Shown here piece by piece: positions 10,201 through 18,715 of a DNA stretch of 64,000 nt. The DNA is from CAZYSK01 sp964649415 (GTDB lineage Bacteria; Chloroflexota; Anaerolineae; B4-G1). The notes under the pieces were generated by a model, which worked only from the letters and a program-made list of their open reading frames with translations, did no database searches and was not told the origin of the DNA. The DNA lies in assembly GCA_964649415.1 (NCBI GenBank), contig CAZYSK010000013.1, positions 1-64,000 of the forward strand, read 5' to 3'. Each line of letters opens with the position of its first letter. The stretch's first letter is position 1. The translations under genes and the position numbers were made by a program.

Positions 10201-13200
10201 TCTCCTTGGTGAACTCTTCTGTCCCCTCGACTGCGGGGCGCACCGTCTCGTTCCACGTATCCAGGTTCTTGGCGAGCATTTCCACGGACGTGCGGAACGT
10301 TCGGGCGCTGACACCAAGAATGCGCTCCACCGGCGATCCACCCTGAGCCTCTCCTGTCTCTGACACAGGACGGTTTCCAGCCTGTACTGGGCGCTGCGGA
10401 GCGGGCGCGGCAGTAGCAGCGGGCCTACTCGGCGGCTTTTGTCCGCCACCCTGACCTTGCTCGATCACCCATCGGGCGTTCATAGCCTCTTCTTGCGCTT
10501 CCTTGTCGCTCATCCCGGCCGCTATCGCTCGGTCGTATGCCTGCTTAGCAGCGGCACTGGCTTGCGCCGCCTCCGGGCTACTAGCATCTATTGAGCCAGC
10601 AGGTGTCCCGCCGAACTCGGCCTGCTCTGAGAATGTAGTAGCCTCGGGCGGGGTTGTGGACGGGGGCTGTAAGCCGGCTTCCTGCGAGGTGATCCCGTAC
10701 TCGGCCTCCAAGGGCGCCGCGGTACTGACAGGCCTTGGTAGCGGGGTGCCGGCCTGCGTCGTCATTGGCGCACTTGCCACGTCCATAAATTGCCAGCCGC
10801 GCTCTTCTGCTGGGGCTGTGCTTCTGGACTTGACGAACCCGGCCCCTAGTCCGGCCTCGTGCACCGCCTTCGCGCGCGCTACCGCCCAGTCATTATATTC
10901 TTCGGACCCGGGCCTCACCCCCTCTGGGGGATGCTTTGACATTGCCAGCCGCCACGACTTGATATCTTTCGTGGCTTCGGCAAGTTGCCCGCTCTGTAAC
11001 CACTCCTCGGGGAGATTAGCCAGGAAGCTCTCTGCTGCCGACTGCTCCTTGGCTAATTTCGCATTGGCTTGTTCCTGCGTTTGCCCCTCGAATGGCGTTG
11101 CTTCACGTTGGCGCATTTTGGTCTTGGCGCGCTCGACAGCACTCACCGTTGCCGCGCGACCAAGTGGCGACTCCAGCATCCTCTCTTCGCCACCGGCATA
11201 GCGGGTGAGCATTCTCCCGACTTCGACTTGTTCCTCTGTACCAAGTCCGCCAGCAGCTATGCGAGCAAATTGCTCTTCCATGGCCCCGATGTTGCCCTCG
11301 GGGGCAATGAGCTCGGCGGCCTGGCGTGGCGTCAGCGCAGCTTCTTCTTCTGACAGGGAGCCTGGTTGCACCAAGCTCTTCAGGGAACTGAGCAGGTTCT
11401 GTTGCATGCCGGCTAGCCCGGTCATTCTCCCACCACCTGGCTTCCCACTGGCTGTTCTCCAGCCACCAGTCCAAGGCTTGTATCCACGGAAGATGTCTGT
11501 GAACTGCTGAAGTGCTGGGGGTAACTCCTTGGGTCGCTGTGCGGTCTGGTAGGTCATATTGAACAGCGCTTGTGCTGCGCCCAGCCGCTCGCCACCACCC
11601 TTACCCATGCCGGCCGCGCGCATTAGGTTCTCGTAGGTGTTGTAGATCCCGCCGATTCGCTCTCGGAGCTCGAGATCTCCTGCGAGGGCCTTCTGCAATT
11701 CTTCTGGGGTGTATTCGTTCCACTCAGATACATCCAGAGCTTTGTGCATCCCCGCCGCGCTACCAGGGCCAGCCCCAACCTCCCCGGCCAACTCACCGGC
11801 ACCCCAGCCTACTTGCTGCTGAGCCATCTCCCTAAGTTGTTCTCGTGTGGCGAATGGCGCTTCCTGCCCGGCGATCGTCATGCCGCCACCTTCGCCACGT
11901 GTTACCCTGCCCAGCCACATGCGCATCATCAGGTCGGCGTCCCAGTCGCCGGCACCGGACTGTGTGAGTTCCTGGCTTGTAATAAACGGTGTTTCTTCAC
12001 TGAGAAGGACACCCTTCTCTGATGCTGCGCGTGGGTGTATCGCGCGACCGGCAACCTGGAACGGCTCGTCGCCAACAACGGGATACCTGGTAAGCGCCGC
12101 GGCAGGGACGGGCAGGCCGGCCTCGCGTGCCTCCTCGATGCCCATCTTGCTGCCCTTGTACCAACGCCTCTCGAACTCCTCTGCCTCCCTTGACCCTGGC
12201 TTGATGCCGTATCCGCGCAACACCGCTTCTACTGGTGCCTGGAACTCCTCTGGCGCCAACGCTGGGTCACCATGGATCACACCACCCTCGCCCCGCTTAA
12301 TGAATGCGCCGGTAGCAGCGCGCATCATTTTTCTGCCAAGGCCAAGTTCTGCCTGCGCTCCGATGGCCCTCTCCATAATCTTCTCGTACTCTCCCTCGCC
12401 ATAGCCGCCCCGGCCAGTTGCGAGGGCCTGGAGGGCTTGCCCGTAGCGCCAATTAAACGCTGTGACCTCTTCTCCCTCTACTCCGCCATGTGCCCGGAAC
12501 CTCTGCGCAACGGCAGGCGCAGCCAGATAGCGCCCTCCACCGATCGAGATCGGACTGGTTCCGTATTGTTCGGCTGCCTGCTCCAGGATCGCGCCCTGCA
12601 TCATCCCCGGAGGAATATTCCTTGGTGTGCCTTCCTCTGTCATTCCGACGCGCGCCTGGGCACGGACCTGGGCGCCGGCCATGAGTTCCCTGAGAGATTC
12701 CTTGGTCGGGGAAATTGTTCCCTGCGGGGTCTCGAACTCGCCGGTGCTGGCCAGGGCGGCATTGACGATACCCTGATAGGTCTCTCGCGTGCCCTGGGAT
12801 TCTGCCATCACACGCTGGTGCATCTCTGGGTTCACGCGCTCCATACGCTCGAGCTCGCGCGCACTGTAGAACGGCCTGCGTGTGGGGAAATTGCGCCCGA
12901 TAGGCGTAAACGTCTCACCCATCATCAGGGTGGGGACCTCGGCGCTGAACTTGTACATCCCCTCACCCTGAGCCTCCCATGTGGCCCCCGGGATCTTCTT
13001 GGAGAGCTCCTCCCACCCTCTGCTTCCCTCATGTACCATCCTGGTATACCGGACATTCTCGGTGATGTCAGGAAGCATTTGTTGGAACGCGCGCACAAGG
13101 GGCTCGCCGGCCTCCTTCCACGTCTCCGGCATCTCGCCGGTGTACCCCTGTTCTGCGAGTAGCGCCTGGAGCCTCTCTGGCTGCTGAGCCATCATATACT

Positions 13201-15214
13201 GCCAGGCTGTGCCCAGTGGCTCCTTGTACTGCATCAGCATCTCGATATCACTGCGCCCCGTGAATGCCTGGATATCACCAACGGGCAGGGTTTCTTTGGT
13301 GCCGCCCGTCTTTCCGTACAGCGCGGCCCTTTCGGGTGCGATACTGCGTTCAAATACGGCCCGGTAGCCGCCGCCCTCCCTCTCTGCTATGTCGAGTAGC
13401 TCCGCCTGTTCCCAGGCCCCCCTACGCAGCAGGTTAAGCGGGGACGCCCCTTCAAACATCCTTATGTCTTCACCGACGCCCCACTTGGTGCCCACCTTTG
13501 CGAGTTCTTCAACCGGGAATCCCTCGGGGACGTCAATATCCTTGGTGTAGCGCTGTGACACGCGCTCGATCGCGCCCTCTCCCAACATACCCATGCCGGC
13601 AGGAGTGACATTCATCAATGGCATTGCTGCCCTTAACAAGGTCCCCCGCTGAGGCGTTTCGGAGGCGGGACCGCCACGCATAGCCGCCGGAACAGAGGTC
13701 TCCCGAAGGCCCTGCGCTGTCCACTGATAGATATCGAGGCCCTCATGTGATCCCAGGAGGGCGGTACGCTTGGCCAGCTTACTCTCGCCAACGGGGGTTT
13801 TAACGGATCCCGGCGTAGAGCCAGGTAGCCAATATCCAGATTCTGCTAGTGTACTAACGGGATAGAAAGCGGAGGACCCCTGGCGCGTCCAGATAGGCTC
13901 ATTTGCACCCAGCGCCGTCTCTGCCTGGGACCACTGGGTGGCACCGGGCATGCGTCCATACTGTTCCTCCTGTTTGGCACCCCACGGCATCTCTGCTCTA
14001 CCACGGACTCTCCGGTGCTCCTCCATGTAGCGCCACTCACGCGGAGAGTACGGGTCCTTCATCTTCTCCAGGGTGGGATCATAACGCGCCTTTGGCCGCG
14101 CGCCAAACCGAGACGTCATTTGCTGCTCGAGGTAGTCGCGGGCCGCCTCCGGCGTGCTGGATTCTCCAAGGCCCTCCTTGAGCATGCCCCTGAGCTCGCT
14201 CTGGGTATATCCGTACCTCATGTAATCAGCGAGGACGGTTTGGTATTGCTGCTGGCTGGTCTCGGCCCTTGCCTGGGCGGCCTGCGCGGCTTGTTGCTGT
14301 TGCTGGAATTGGTGATAGGGGATCTGCGTCACCTCGCCAGTGGAGCCGACCACGCCTATCATGGGGTTGGTGGGGCTCCCCGCTGGCGATGCAGAAGTGC
14401 CAATTCCTCTAGAGATCGCCTGGGCCTGCGGCGTCATCTGAGACGACACAGCGGTGCCGGGAACGGGTGCCCCCCGGGCTTGCCCCATCTGCACAAGCTG
14501 GTCGAGCAGCCTCTTGGTGGCACTAACGTCTGCCAGGGCATCGTGCGCCCCAAACTCCGGGAGGCCGAGTTTCTTACTGATAGCACTCAGCTTATACGAC
14601 CCGCCAGCCTCCTGCCTGTTGACGACCCTGCGAGCCAGGGCGAGCGTGTCAACTAGTTGCATGCCATGCAGACTAGACGATGGAGGGGCAAACCCAATAT
14701 CGAACGGTGAGTTGTGACCGACAGCGCTCTCCACGCCCCCGACACTGGCGATTAGACGGTCTAGCTCGCCCCATGCCTCCTGCTGTGAGGGGGCGCCCTG
14801 TAGCTGCTCGGGGCCAATGCCGTGGACGGACTGAGCTTCCGGGTTGATTGGCACCCCACCAGGGTCGATATAGGTGTTGTAGGAGATGGGGTCCCGACCA
14901 GGGACGTGGATCTGCGCGCCAAGCTGAATGGCGACATCCTTGGAGGTAAGGCCGGTGGTCTCTACATCGAAGACGACGTGTGATCCAGGGGTTGGGTTTT
15001 GTTGTGTAGCCGCTGGGGCAAATTGGGCCTGAAGCACGGGGTATTCAGCTATCACTTCTGGTGGCACCGGCTTGCCCGCCGCCAGGGCCTGCCTTACATA
15101 CTCGGCATGGTCCTCTGCATCGCCGTAGCCGCCTTGCCATTGCTCGCGGCGTGCAGCCTCCATAAATTCCTGTTGGCTCATTTCCCAGAATGGGCGTTTA
15201 GCTGATACTGCCAT
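7259..15214 (-). CDS. Tape measure protein with N-terminal DEDDh exonuclease domain and RNA-polymerase-like motif
   Basis: 2651 residues, the longest gene here, in the tape measure position after the chaperone pair. Residues 78-240 form a DnaQ-type 3'-5' exonuclease domain with all expected residues: D83-x-E85 in D-V-E-T-T-G, D172 in G-H-N-S-P-F-D, and H224/D229 in H-D-A-L-A-D. A second odd region (about 1040-1100) has L-T-R-Y-P (1041-1045) and S-G-A-G-D-W-D-A-D (1086-1094), similar to the metal-binding D-x-D-x-D loop of two-barrel RNA polymerases; a G-K-T-G-G-T-K segment lies at 634-640. Residues about 1870-1915 are hydrophobic and glycine/alanine rich, as in tape measure membrane segments. 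The last third is glutamine-rich and coiled-coil. The tape measure sets tail length and is ejected with the DNA, so the enzyme domains may act in the host cell (inference). Confidence 0.85.
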   Translation of the reverse strand: MAVSAKRPFWEMSQQEFMEAARREQWQGGYGDAEDHAEYVRQALAAGKPVPPEVIAEYPVLQAQFAPAATQQNPTPGSHVVFDVETTGLTSKDVAIQLGAQIHVPGRDPISYNTYIDPGGVPINPEAQSVHGIGPEQLQGAPSQQEAWGELDRLIASVGGVESAVGHNSPFDIGFAPPSSSLHGMQLVDTLALARRVVNRQEAGGSYKLSAISKKLGLPEFGAHDALADVSATKRLLDQLVQMGQARGAPVPGTAVSSQMTPQAQAISRGIGTSASPAGSPTNPMIGVVGSTGEVTQIPYHQFQQQQQAAQAAQARAETSQQQYQTVLADYMRYGYTQSELRGMLKEGLGESSTPEAARDYLEQQMTSRFGARPKARYDPTLEKMKDPYSPREWRYMEEHRRVRGRAEMPWGAKQEEQYGRMPGATQWSQAETALGANEPIWTRQGSSAFYPVSTLAESGYWLPGSTPGSVKTPVGESKLAKRTALLGSHEGLDIYQWTAQGLRETSVPAAMRGGPASETPQRGTLLRAAMPLMNVTPAGMGMLGEGAIERVSQRYTKDIDVPEGFPVEELAKVGTKWGVGEDIRMFEGASPLNLLRRGAWEQAELLDIAEREGGGYRAVFERSIAPERAALYGKTGGTKETLPVGDIQAFTGRSDIEMLMQYKEPLGTAWQYMMAQQPERLQALLAEQGYTGEMPETWKEAGEPLVRAFQQMLPDITENVRYTRMVHEGSRGWEELSKKIPGATWEAQGEGMYKFSAEVPTLMMGETFTPIGRNFPTRRPFYSARELERMERVNPEMHQRVMAESQGTRETYQGIVNAALASTGEFETPQGTISPTKESLRELMAGAQVRAQARVGMTEEGTPRNIPPGMMQGAILEQAAEQYGTSPISIGGGRYLAAPAVAQRFRAHGGVEGEEVTAFNWRYGQALQALATGRGGYGEGEYEKIMERAIGAQAELGLGRKMMRAATGAFIKRGEGGVIHGDPALAPEEFQAPVEAVLRGYGIKPGSREAEEFERRWYKGSKMGIEEAREAGLPVPAAALTRYPVVGDEPFQVAGRAIHPRAASEKGVLLSEETPFITSQELTQSGAGDWDADLMMRMWLGRVTRGEGGGMTIAGQEAPFATREQLREMAQQQVGWGAGELAGEVGAGPGSAAGMHKALDVSEWNEYTPEELQKALAGDLELRERIGGIYNTYENLMRAAGMGKGGGERLGAAQALFNMTYQTAQRPKELPPALQQFTDIFRGYKPWTGGWRTASGKPGGGRMTGLAGMQQNLLSSLKSLVQPGSLSEEEAALTPRQAAELIAPEGNIGAMEEQFARIAAGGLGTEEQVEVGRMLTRYAGGEERMLESPLGRAATVSAVERAKTKMRQREATPFEGQTQEQANAKLAKEQSAAESFLANLPEEWLQSGQLAEATKDIKSWRLAMSKHPPEGVRPGSEEYNDWAVARAKAVHEAGLGAGFVKSRSTAPAEERGWQFMDVASAPMTTQAGTPLPRPVSTAAPLEAEYGITSQEAGLQPPSTTPPEATTFSEQAEFGGTPAGSIDASSPEAAQASAAAKQAYDRAIAAGMSDKEAQEEAMNARWVIEQGQGGGQKPPSRPAATAAPAPQRPVQAGNRPVSETGEAQGGSPVERILGVSARTFRTSVEMLAKNLDTWNETVRPAVEGTEEFTKEMKELTNQTLQWKKNVERGLRQTWQGAEMRELRGAGETLTAQEGGTYVLPGMENLARMDEFMQQAKFNRLAAGGDGGDGGRGGPPAGTPEWQKGALGAWGPLRGADKMVRGVTSGWELMRLKRLWGMTGGYAMGQIPIAAQQEMAAAQVASVGMPMGQVASGDMAMQLMAYQAQQQQFKGQVGEAAFGAWGWAQQGVTGGGLAQAAGIGLPAIGAGLVGGSLAGIAGLSATGVGLPIAALAALYGTTSYSQQAMGDREKMALAAAQGPSAGWDYRLAAMSDRRYAPGARPNLSRGATQGPPVELTAYGERLRSGELAGLTGAGRLAAVQEATRLYAPEWMAPEQAMAGAQAWMQATPDETNIRDVYRDPRFAAMAMRGMQPGQFQQVAQQWGMDPSNWQAVMDQQLAVSPGQAQRSEWIARQWQPLTQFGMEGEEVREMAFGRQQRMWDEEEGRWYTGRGEPELERLDALGQAALGQWGAQAQQARLLGLEPAEPELGEGAAPVEEQRLQQMPLLQAQMGLQGQLAQYGLTGAGITEGFGGNIEAMQNFTRFMQGDQQMLNLIGAGNVGGGTAQVGAMQFDVAGQIAEPFTALMDEIRHTDPSGVRALEGMFKELRPLTESSGLKMGTTEMYGGFLEGFRPASGVDVGRMGEYAGLVQEEGLRGLQREQLGLQYEYKDFQFAQAERKQQWGEVSQFGGNFEGFETRGSFAIQRELRNLGRIWEDFTQQYQQQQRQLQFSQFMENWQVKAERTPVQFGWQREDLAFQGAQQTLQYAWGQEDIQEKMRYATGRERRALMKQQDRQTIQYAMGMGRLETQGERLDVREQWAKEDLEREKRQFLERFKLQDEYQSRYRSYIEQRRALENELQDIREHGARLNIDMAREQLDMQKQLEEKTRAINAVQMAVNQSLENAVALQRVFAQNLITALTRANSLASDWLSKMGAAAASTPSYDSTLYYRPPGYENIPPGSQDTTGGVIGGR

Positions 15215-15575
15215 GGATGATGGTCTCTAGATTCGCTATCTCGTCCTGTGCCATTGCGTATGCGTTGGCGCACACGGCAAACTCCATGAGGAGTAGGTGG
15301 GGCTGATCGGAGGTTCCTCCCTCCCACCATGGGCCATTCTTCTCACAGAGCCTCCAAAGCCGATATGGCTCAGGCATCTCTGCATCCAGTCGCGGCACCA
15401 GGGCCTGCTTCCTGATCTCTCGCTGCTTGTCTGGGTGTGCGTGCTCGTACCAGCCTTGCAGGGCCCAGTTGTGTACCGCTTCTTCTAACTCCTCGAGGTG
15501 CGCTAGGAGTTTGTCTGGTCCTTTGGCCCTTCCCCCTCCGGCTGCCTCAAGTCCCAGTCTGGGTTCATTTCCCAT
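15198..15575 (-). CDS. Downstream frame of tail-assembly chaperone pair
   Basis: 125 codons in the -1 frame relative to the preceding gene, which it overlaps by 73 nt. No ribosome binding site precedes its ATG at 15575, which suggests that it is expressed mainly as a C-terminal extension by -1 ribosomal frameshifting, as in the G/GT pair of lambda. The G-rich stretch around 15527-15540 is the most likely slip region, although it is not a classical X-XXY-YYZ heptamer. The protein is helical and acidic. Its end overlaps the tape measure start by 17 nt. Confidence 0.55.
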   Translation of the reverse strand: MGNEPRLGLEAAGGGRAKGPDKLLAHLEELEEAVHNWALQGWYEHAHPDKQREIRKQALVPRLDAEMPEPYRLWRLCEKNGPWWEGGTSDQPHLLLMEFAVCANAYAMAQDEIANLETIIHGSIS

Positions 15576-15991
15576 GCCGCATAGCGTAGCGCGCGCGTCA
15601 CGAGCGGGCTCTGGGCGCCAAAACTCTTCAAGAAATCACGGAATGTGCCCTCGACGTAGCGAGCGTGCATCTTGCCGCTGGAGAACTTGCAGAGCGGCTC
15701 CCCGTCAGGACCGAAGATGTTCCCCGCGTCACACATGCAACGGAACACCTGCATGGCCCATACCTCGCGCATGCGCGAGTCACGGATCTCCTGCACCTCG
15801 TTTTCAGACCATACCACGCGGCGCTCCGAGGACATCTGGTCGATCGCCATGCTGTCGGCCTCAGTGGCCTGTCGCACGATCACGTATGCCTTTTCCTCAT
15901 TGGGGCACTCTCCCTCCAGCAGTTCGATTTGCGGAACGAGGTCTTGAAGATATATTACATCGGACACGGTTGGAAGGGCCTTGATGGCCAT
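15503..15991 (-). CDS. Tail-assembly chaperone, first frame
   Basis: 162 residues. The ATG at 15991 has an AAGGAGAG ribosome binding site; an upstream open extension lacks one. The protein has two cysteines (C-M-C-D) and an acidic N-terminus. It sits between the tail tube gene and the tape measure, the standard place of tail-assembly chaperones, and overlaps a second frame by 73 nt in the -1 register. Assignment rests on position and overlap rather than on sequence similarity. Confidence 0.55.
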   Translation of the reverse strand: MAIKALPTVSDVIYLQDLVPQIELLEGECPNEEKAYVIVRQATEADSMAIDQMSSERRVVWSENEVQEIRDSRMREVWAMQVFRCMCDAGNIFGPDGEPLCKFSSGKMHARYVEGTFRDFLKSFGAQSPLVTRALRYAAWEMNPDWDLRQPEGEGPKDQTNS

Positions 15992-16001
15992 TATTCTCTC
16001 C

Positions 16002-16286
16002 TTAGAACAGTTCGTCCCTCGGTATCGAGGGTAGCGCAGGCCTCTTAGTGACCCGCTTGCGCTTCTTCTCGGCACATTCCGGGCACGGCTCTTTCGGCTG
16101 TAGCCCCGCATCGCCCGGACCAGCGGCAGCTAACTCTATCCGTACTCCGCGCAGTGTCTTGTTGGCCGCTACCAGTTGGGCTTGGTGTAGCCTGCGCAGG
16201 AATGCGTTTGTTGCAAAGCCTGGTGGGGCAGAGCGGGACACAGCCCGCTCTGCCAAACCAAGCAGTTGAGCAAGGGTGATCTCCAC
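16002..16286 (-). CDS. Small protein with C-x2-C motif, unknown
   Basis: 94 residues, starting with GTG directly after the tail tube stop (TAGGTGGAG). The N-terminal half is helical; near residue 68 there is C-P-E-C followed by a basic run K-K-R-K-R. It could be a small metal-binding or RNA-binding protein. It lies within the tail operon, between tail tube and chaperone genes. Function unknown. Confidence 0.5.
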   Translation of the reverse strand: MEITLAQLLGLAERAVSRSAPPGFATNAFLRRLHQAQLVAANKTLRGVRIELAAAGPGDAGLQPKEPCPECAEKKRKRVTKRPALPSIPRDELF

Positions 16287-17438
16287 CTACGGCAAGTCGT
16301 AGTCGGCCTTCGCGTTCTGTAACAGAATGGTGAACGGGTCACCGCTCTCTGTTGACAAAACCGTCGCCGTAACCTGCAACACGATCGGCCGGTTTGGCTG
16401 AACCCGGATAGGCCGGGCCTGCCAGGCCACGTTGTCCTCGGACGTGTCGCTGATCAGGCGAATCCGATAAGGCTCTGTACCGGAGATGTAGGTCTGTGAT
16501 GTGAACTCGACATCCACATCGGCCTTGTAAACGATGCAAGTCGCATTGGCGTCTGTCAGGCCATCGTTCGTTGCCCCAGAGAATGTCGATACGTACAGAC
16601 CATAATCTTCGATCAGGATAGTTGCCGTCACGGTCACAGCGCGCCCCAGAACCGGGTAGTCGATCGGGTCGATGGATCCGATCTGGAGCGACTGGGCGGG
16701 CGGCAGCAGGGTGTTCACCACCGTTACGGATGCAGCCGTGGCCTGGAACGACGTACTCTCGACCTTGAAGTGCCCGGAGCAATTGGCCACCGGGAAGTGA
16801 TCAAATTCGTCGTACGATGCGGTCCAGCCAGGGTTGAAGTCGAAGTCGTAGTCGCTCTGGTACAGCCGGGCCATGACATCCAGGTCTGCCGTCACGGGCG
16901 CGGCAGCGGCGCCGGTCACCGTGAGCGCGGCAACGCGCGCATCCTGTAAGATCTCGCCAAGTTCGTATGTCGATGTTGGATGTGGTAGCAGTCGCCGGAG
17001 TGTCAGGTATGGGATGAAGAACTGGTCGCTCGAGTAGAAGCGGAAGATGTGAGTGTTGATCCCGGCATCGGCTCCACTGCCACCGGCTAGGTAGTGCGCG
17101 ATGGTTGTGTCAGACACGGTGGATACGTCACCCATTGCAGCCAGGAGCAGCCATCCAAAGCGGTTGTCGAGACGCGGAATAAGCGAGATGCCACCCGCGC
17201 CCCATGCGCCCGCAACGAACATGCCGCTTGGCAGTGCACGGCCGCCGATCTCTGGCGGCAGCGCAGCCTGGTTCTTCATTGGCCCGAAGGCCAGGTCCCG
17301 CGCGACGTAGTAGTAAAACTGGTTGTCGGTCGTGTTGGGGACCTCGAACCCGGCCACCATCTTGGCATGGTCGGTTCCGGCGCCACTTTGCTGGATGGCG
17401 GCCCCGATCAATGCGTTATTGGGCATGATTAGTGCCAT
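16287..17438 (-). CDS. Major tail tube protein
   Basis: 383 residues, beta-rich, with a strong AAAGGAGG site before the ATG. It lies between the tail-completion gene and the tail chaperones, as tail tube proteins do in siphoviruses. The C-terminal part (about 260-380) looks like an added immunoglobulin-like or beta-sandwich domain (V-T-V-T-A-T-I-L-I), a common decoration of tail tube subunits. No enzyme motif. Assignment is mainly by order and size. Confidence 0.65.
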   Translation of the reverse strand: MALIMPNNALIGAAIQQSGAGTDHAKMVAGFEVPNTTDNQFYYYVARDLAFGPMKNQAALPPEIGGRALPSGMFVAGAWGAGGISLIPRLDNRFGWLLLAAMGDVSTVSDTTIAHYLAGGSGADAGINTHIFRFYSSDQFFIPYLTLRRLLPHPTSTYELGEILQDARVAALTVTGAAAAPVTADLDVMARLYQSDYDFDFNPGWTASYDEFDHFPVANCSGHFKVESTSFQATAASVTVVNTLLPPAQSLQIGSIDPIDYPVLGRAVTVTATILIEDYGLYVSTFSGATNDGLTDANATCIVYKADVDVEFTSQTYISGTEPYRIRLISDTSEDNVAWQARPIRVQPNRPIVLQVTATVLSTESGDPFTILLQNAKADYDLP

Positions 17439-17456
17439 ACGGTCCTCCTTTCAGGG

Positions 17457-18014
17457 CTAACTGCGACAGTCTACGCGGTAGACAAACGCTCGCCAGTCTA
17501 CCCAGCGGCGGCTGATAGATACTGCGCCGCCCCCGCTTTCGTGGCCGTAGGCCTGCCACGTCTCCAGTATCATGAGCGTGTTTCCCCAGTCATCTGTGAG
17601 AGGGATTAGATTTGCGTCTCTGTTAATCGCCGCTTTCACTCGCTCATAGATCGACGATATGATAGAGATCGAATCTTCGTACTCTTCCCTCTCGCGTATG
17701 TTGATCTCGACGCAGCCGAGATACTTTTCTACCTTGCCGCCGCCGAGTTCCTTGGGCCAGTCCCAGGGCTTCTCAGCGGTCGTCGTAGGCTTGCCGCTGA
17801 CCATCGAGTCTTTGTCGGCGTTGAGGCCCAGCGGGTGCTGCATGTGGATCGAGACCACGATGTCGTCCCGTAGCTCCCTGGTAGGCTTACCAAGTACGAC
17901 CCAGTTCGCACGGGACGGGTCATTTGAGGCCACGTCTGTAATGCACCATTTTGTGATGGCGATCTTGAGTGCGGCCGCTAGAACCGACTCTATCCCCAGT
18001 TTCTCGACTGGCAT
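17457..18014 (-). CDS. Tail completion / tail terminator-like protein
   Basis: 185 residues from the ATG at 18014, which shares one base with the upstream stop (TAATG); the frame is open further up but has no ribosome site there. The size and mixed alpha/beta make-up (an N-terminal helix followed by K-W-C-I-T-D and repeated V-V-S-I-H strands) fit the tail terminator group. It sits between the connector gene and the tail tube gene, where such proteins are found. Positional assignment. Confidence 0.5.
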   Translation of the reverse strand: MPVEKLGIESVLAAALKIAITKWCITDVASNDPSRANWVVLGKPTRELRDDIVVSIHMQHPLGLNADKDSMVSGKPTTTAEKPWDWPKELGGGKVEKYLGCVEINIREREEYEDSISIISSIYERVKAAINRDANLIPLTDDWGNTLMILETWQAYGHESGGGAVSISRRWVDWRAFVYRVDCRS

Positions 18015-18715
18015 TAGCTCACAGTCTCCAGTCGCGCGGGCGGGAATAGGCCGATCAGGCGGTTCCACATATCGAGATGGTGCAACACGCTCTGCTGGCG
18101 CGGGTTGTGCATAGGATTGCCACTGTCAACCCGGATCTTGTACTGGTTGATGTCAGATGCAAATACTTCCTTGGGCATCATGCAGTGTACAGTGGTCAGG
18201 TGCCCCATCGCCGGCTCTGCCCATCGCGGAGTGTAGACCCTGTCTTGCTTGTAGGTATCTACGTTTCCGTCGTCATCTACGGTGTACTCCACATCAGGGT
18301 AATAAGCCCAGTAGTACAGTGTGAAGTCTGTGCTGTCTACATCAACGTCTTTCTCCAGATAGAGGCGACCGGCGAAGATCCAGTAACGCTCGCTGTCATC
18401 ATCTGCATAGCGTACGTCTCCCGGTTCCCAGTCTACCGGACGCCACCATCGTTCATTGTCAGCATCATAGAGCCCCTGTAGCGCGAAGAAGTCGTCAGGC
18501 AGTATTGCCTCGCGCTCGCTTGCTTGCAGTGTAAGCGGTGTGGTGCGAGCGCGAGGGGTGTGGTGGACCAGGATGCGCTGGGCCCAGTTCCACGACTCGA
18601 TGCGCAGGACCTCTACGAACAGGGGCGTGATAAGATCCCCTGCTGCATTGTACCTGGGCGCATCATCTAGGAACTGGTCCAGCTTACTGTTTACCTCGGT
18701 CCACGTAACTGCCAT
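18014..18715 (-). CDS. Head-tail connector (adaptor) protein
   Basis: 233 residues directly after the major capsid gene. It contains tyrosine- and tryptophan-rich segments (F-T-L-Y-Y-W-A-Y-Y-P) of the kind seen in adaptor proteins that bind DNA bases or gene ends beneath the portal ring. An N-terminal helical part (E-V-N-S-K-L-D-Q-F-L) fits a gp6/gp15-like adaptor. Its end overlaps the next start by one base. Assigned by position and overall character. Confidence 0.5.
   Translation of the reverse strand: MAVTWTEVNSKLDQFLDDAPRYNAAGDLITPLFVEVLRIESWNWAQRILVHHTPRARTTPLTLQASEREAILPDDFFALQGLYDADNERWWRPVDWEPGDVRYADDDSERYWIFAGRLYLEKDVDVDSTDFTLYYWAYYPDVEYTVDDDGNVDTYKQDRVYTPRWAEPAMGHLTTVHCMMPKEVFASDINQYKIRVDSGNPMHNPRQQSVLHHLDMWNRLIGLFPPARLETVS

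Noticed and set aside
12272..13162. 296-codon open frame on the plus strand inside the tape measure region
   Set aside because: It is antisense to the tape measure protein, has no ribosome site, and its composition follows the codon use of the opposite strand. The same holds for other long plus-strand frames between 1 and 41 kb.
15534..15575. Classical lambda-like slippery heptamer GGGAAAT near the start of the second chaperone frame
   Set aside because: The bases are present, but they are in the wrong phase relative to the first frame for tandem -1 slippage, so I did not call it the frameshift site.
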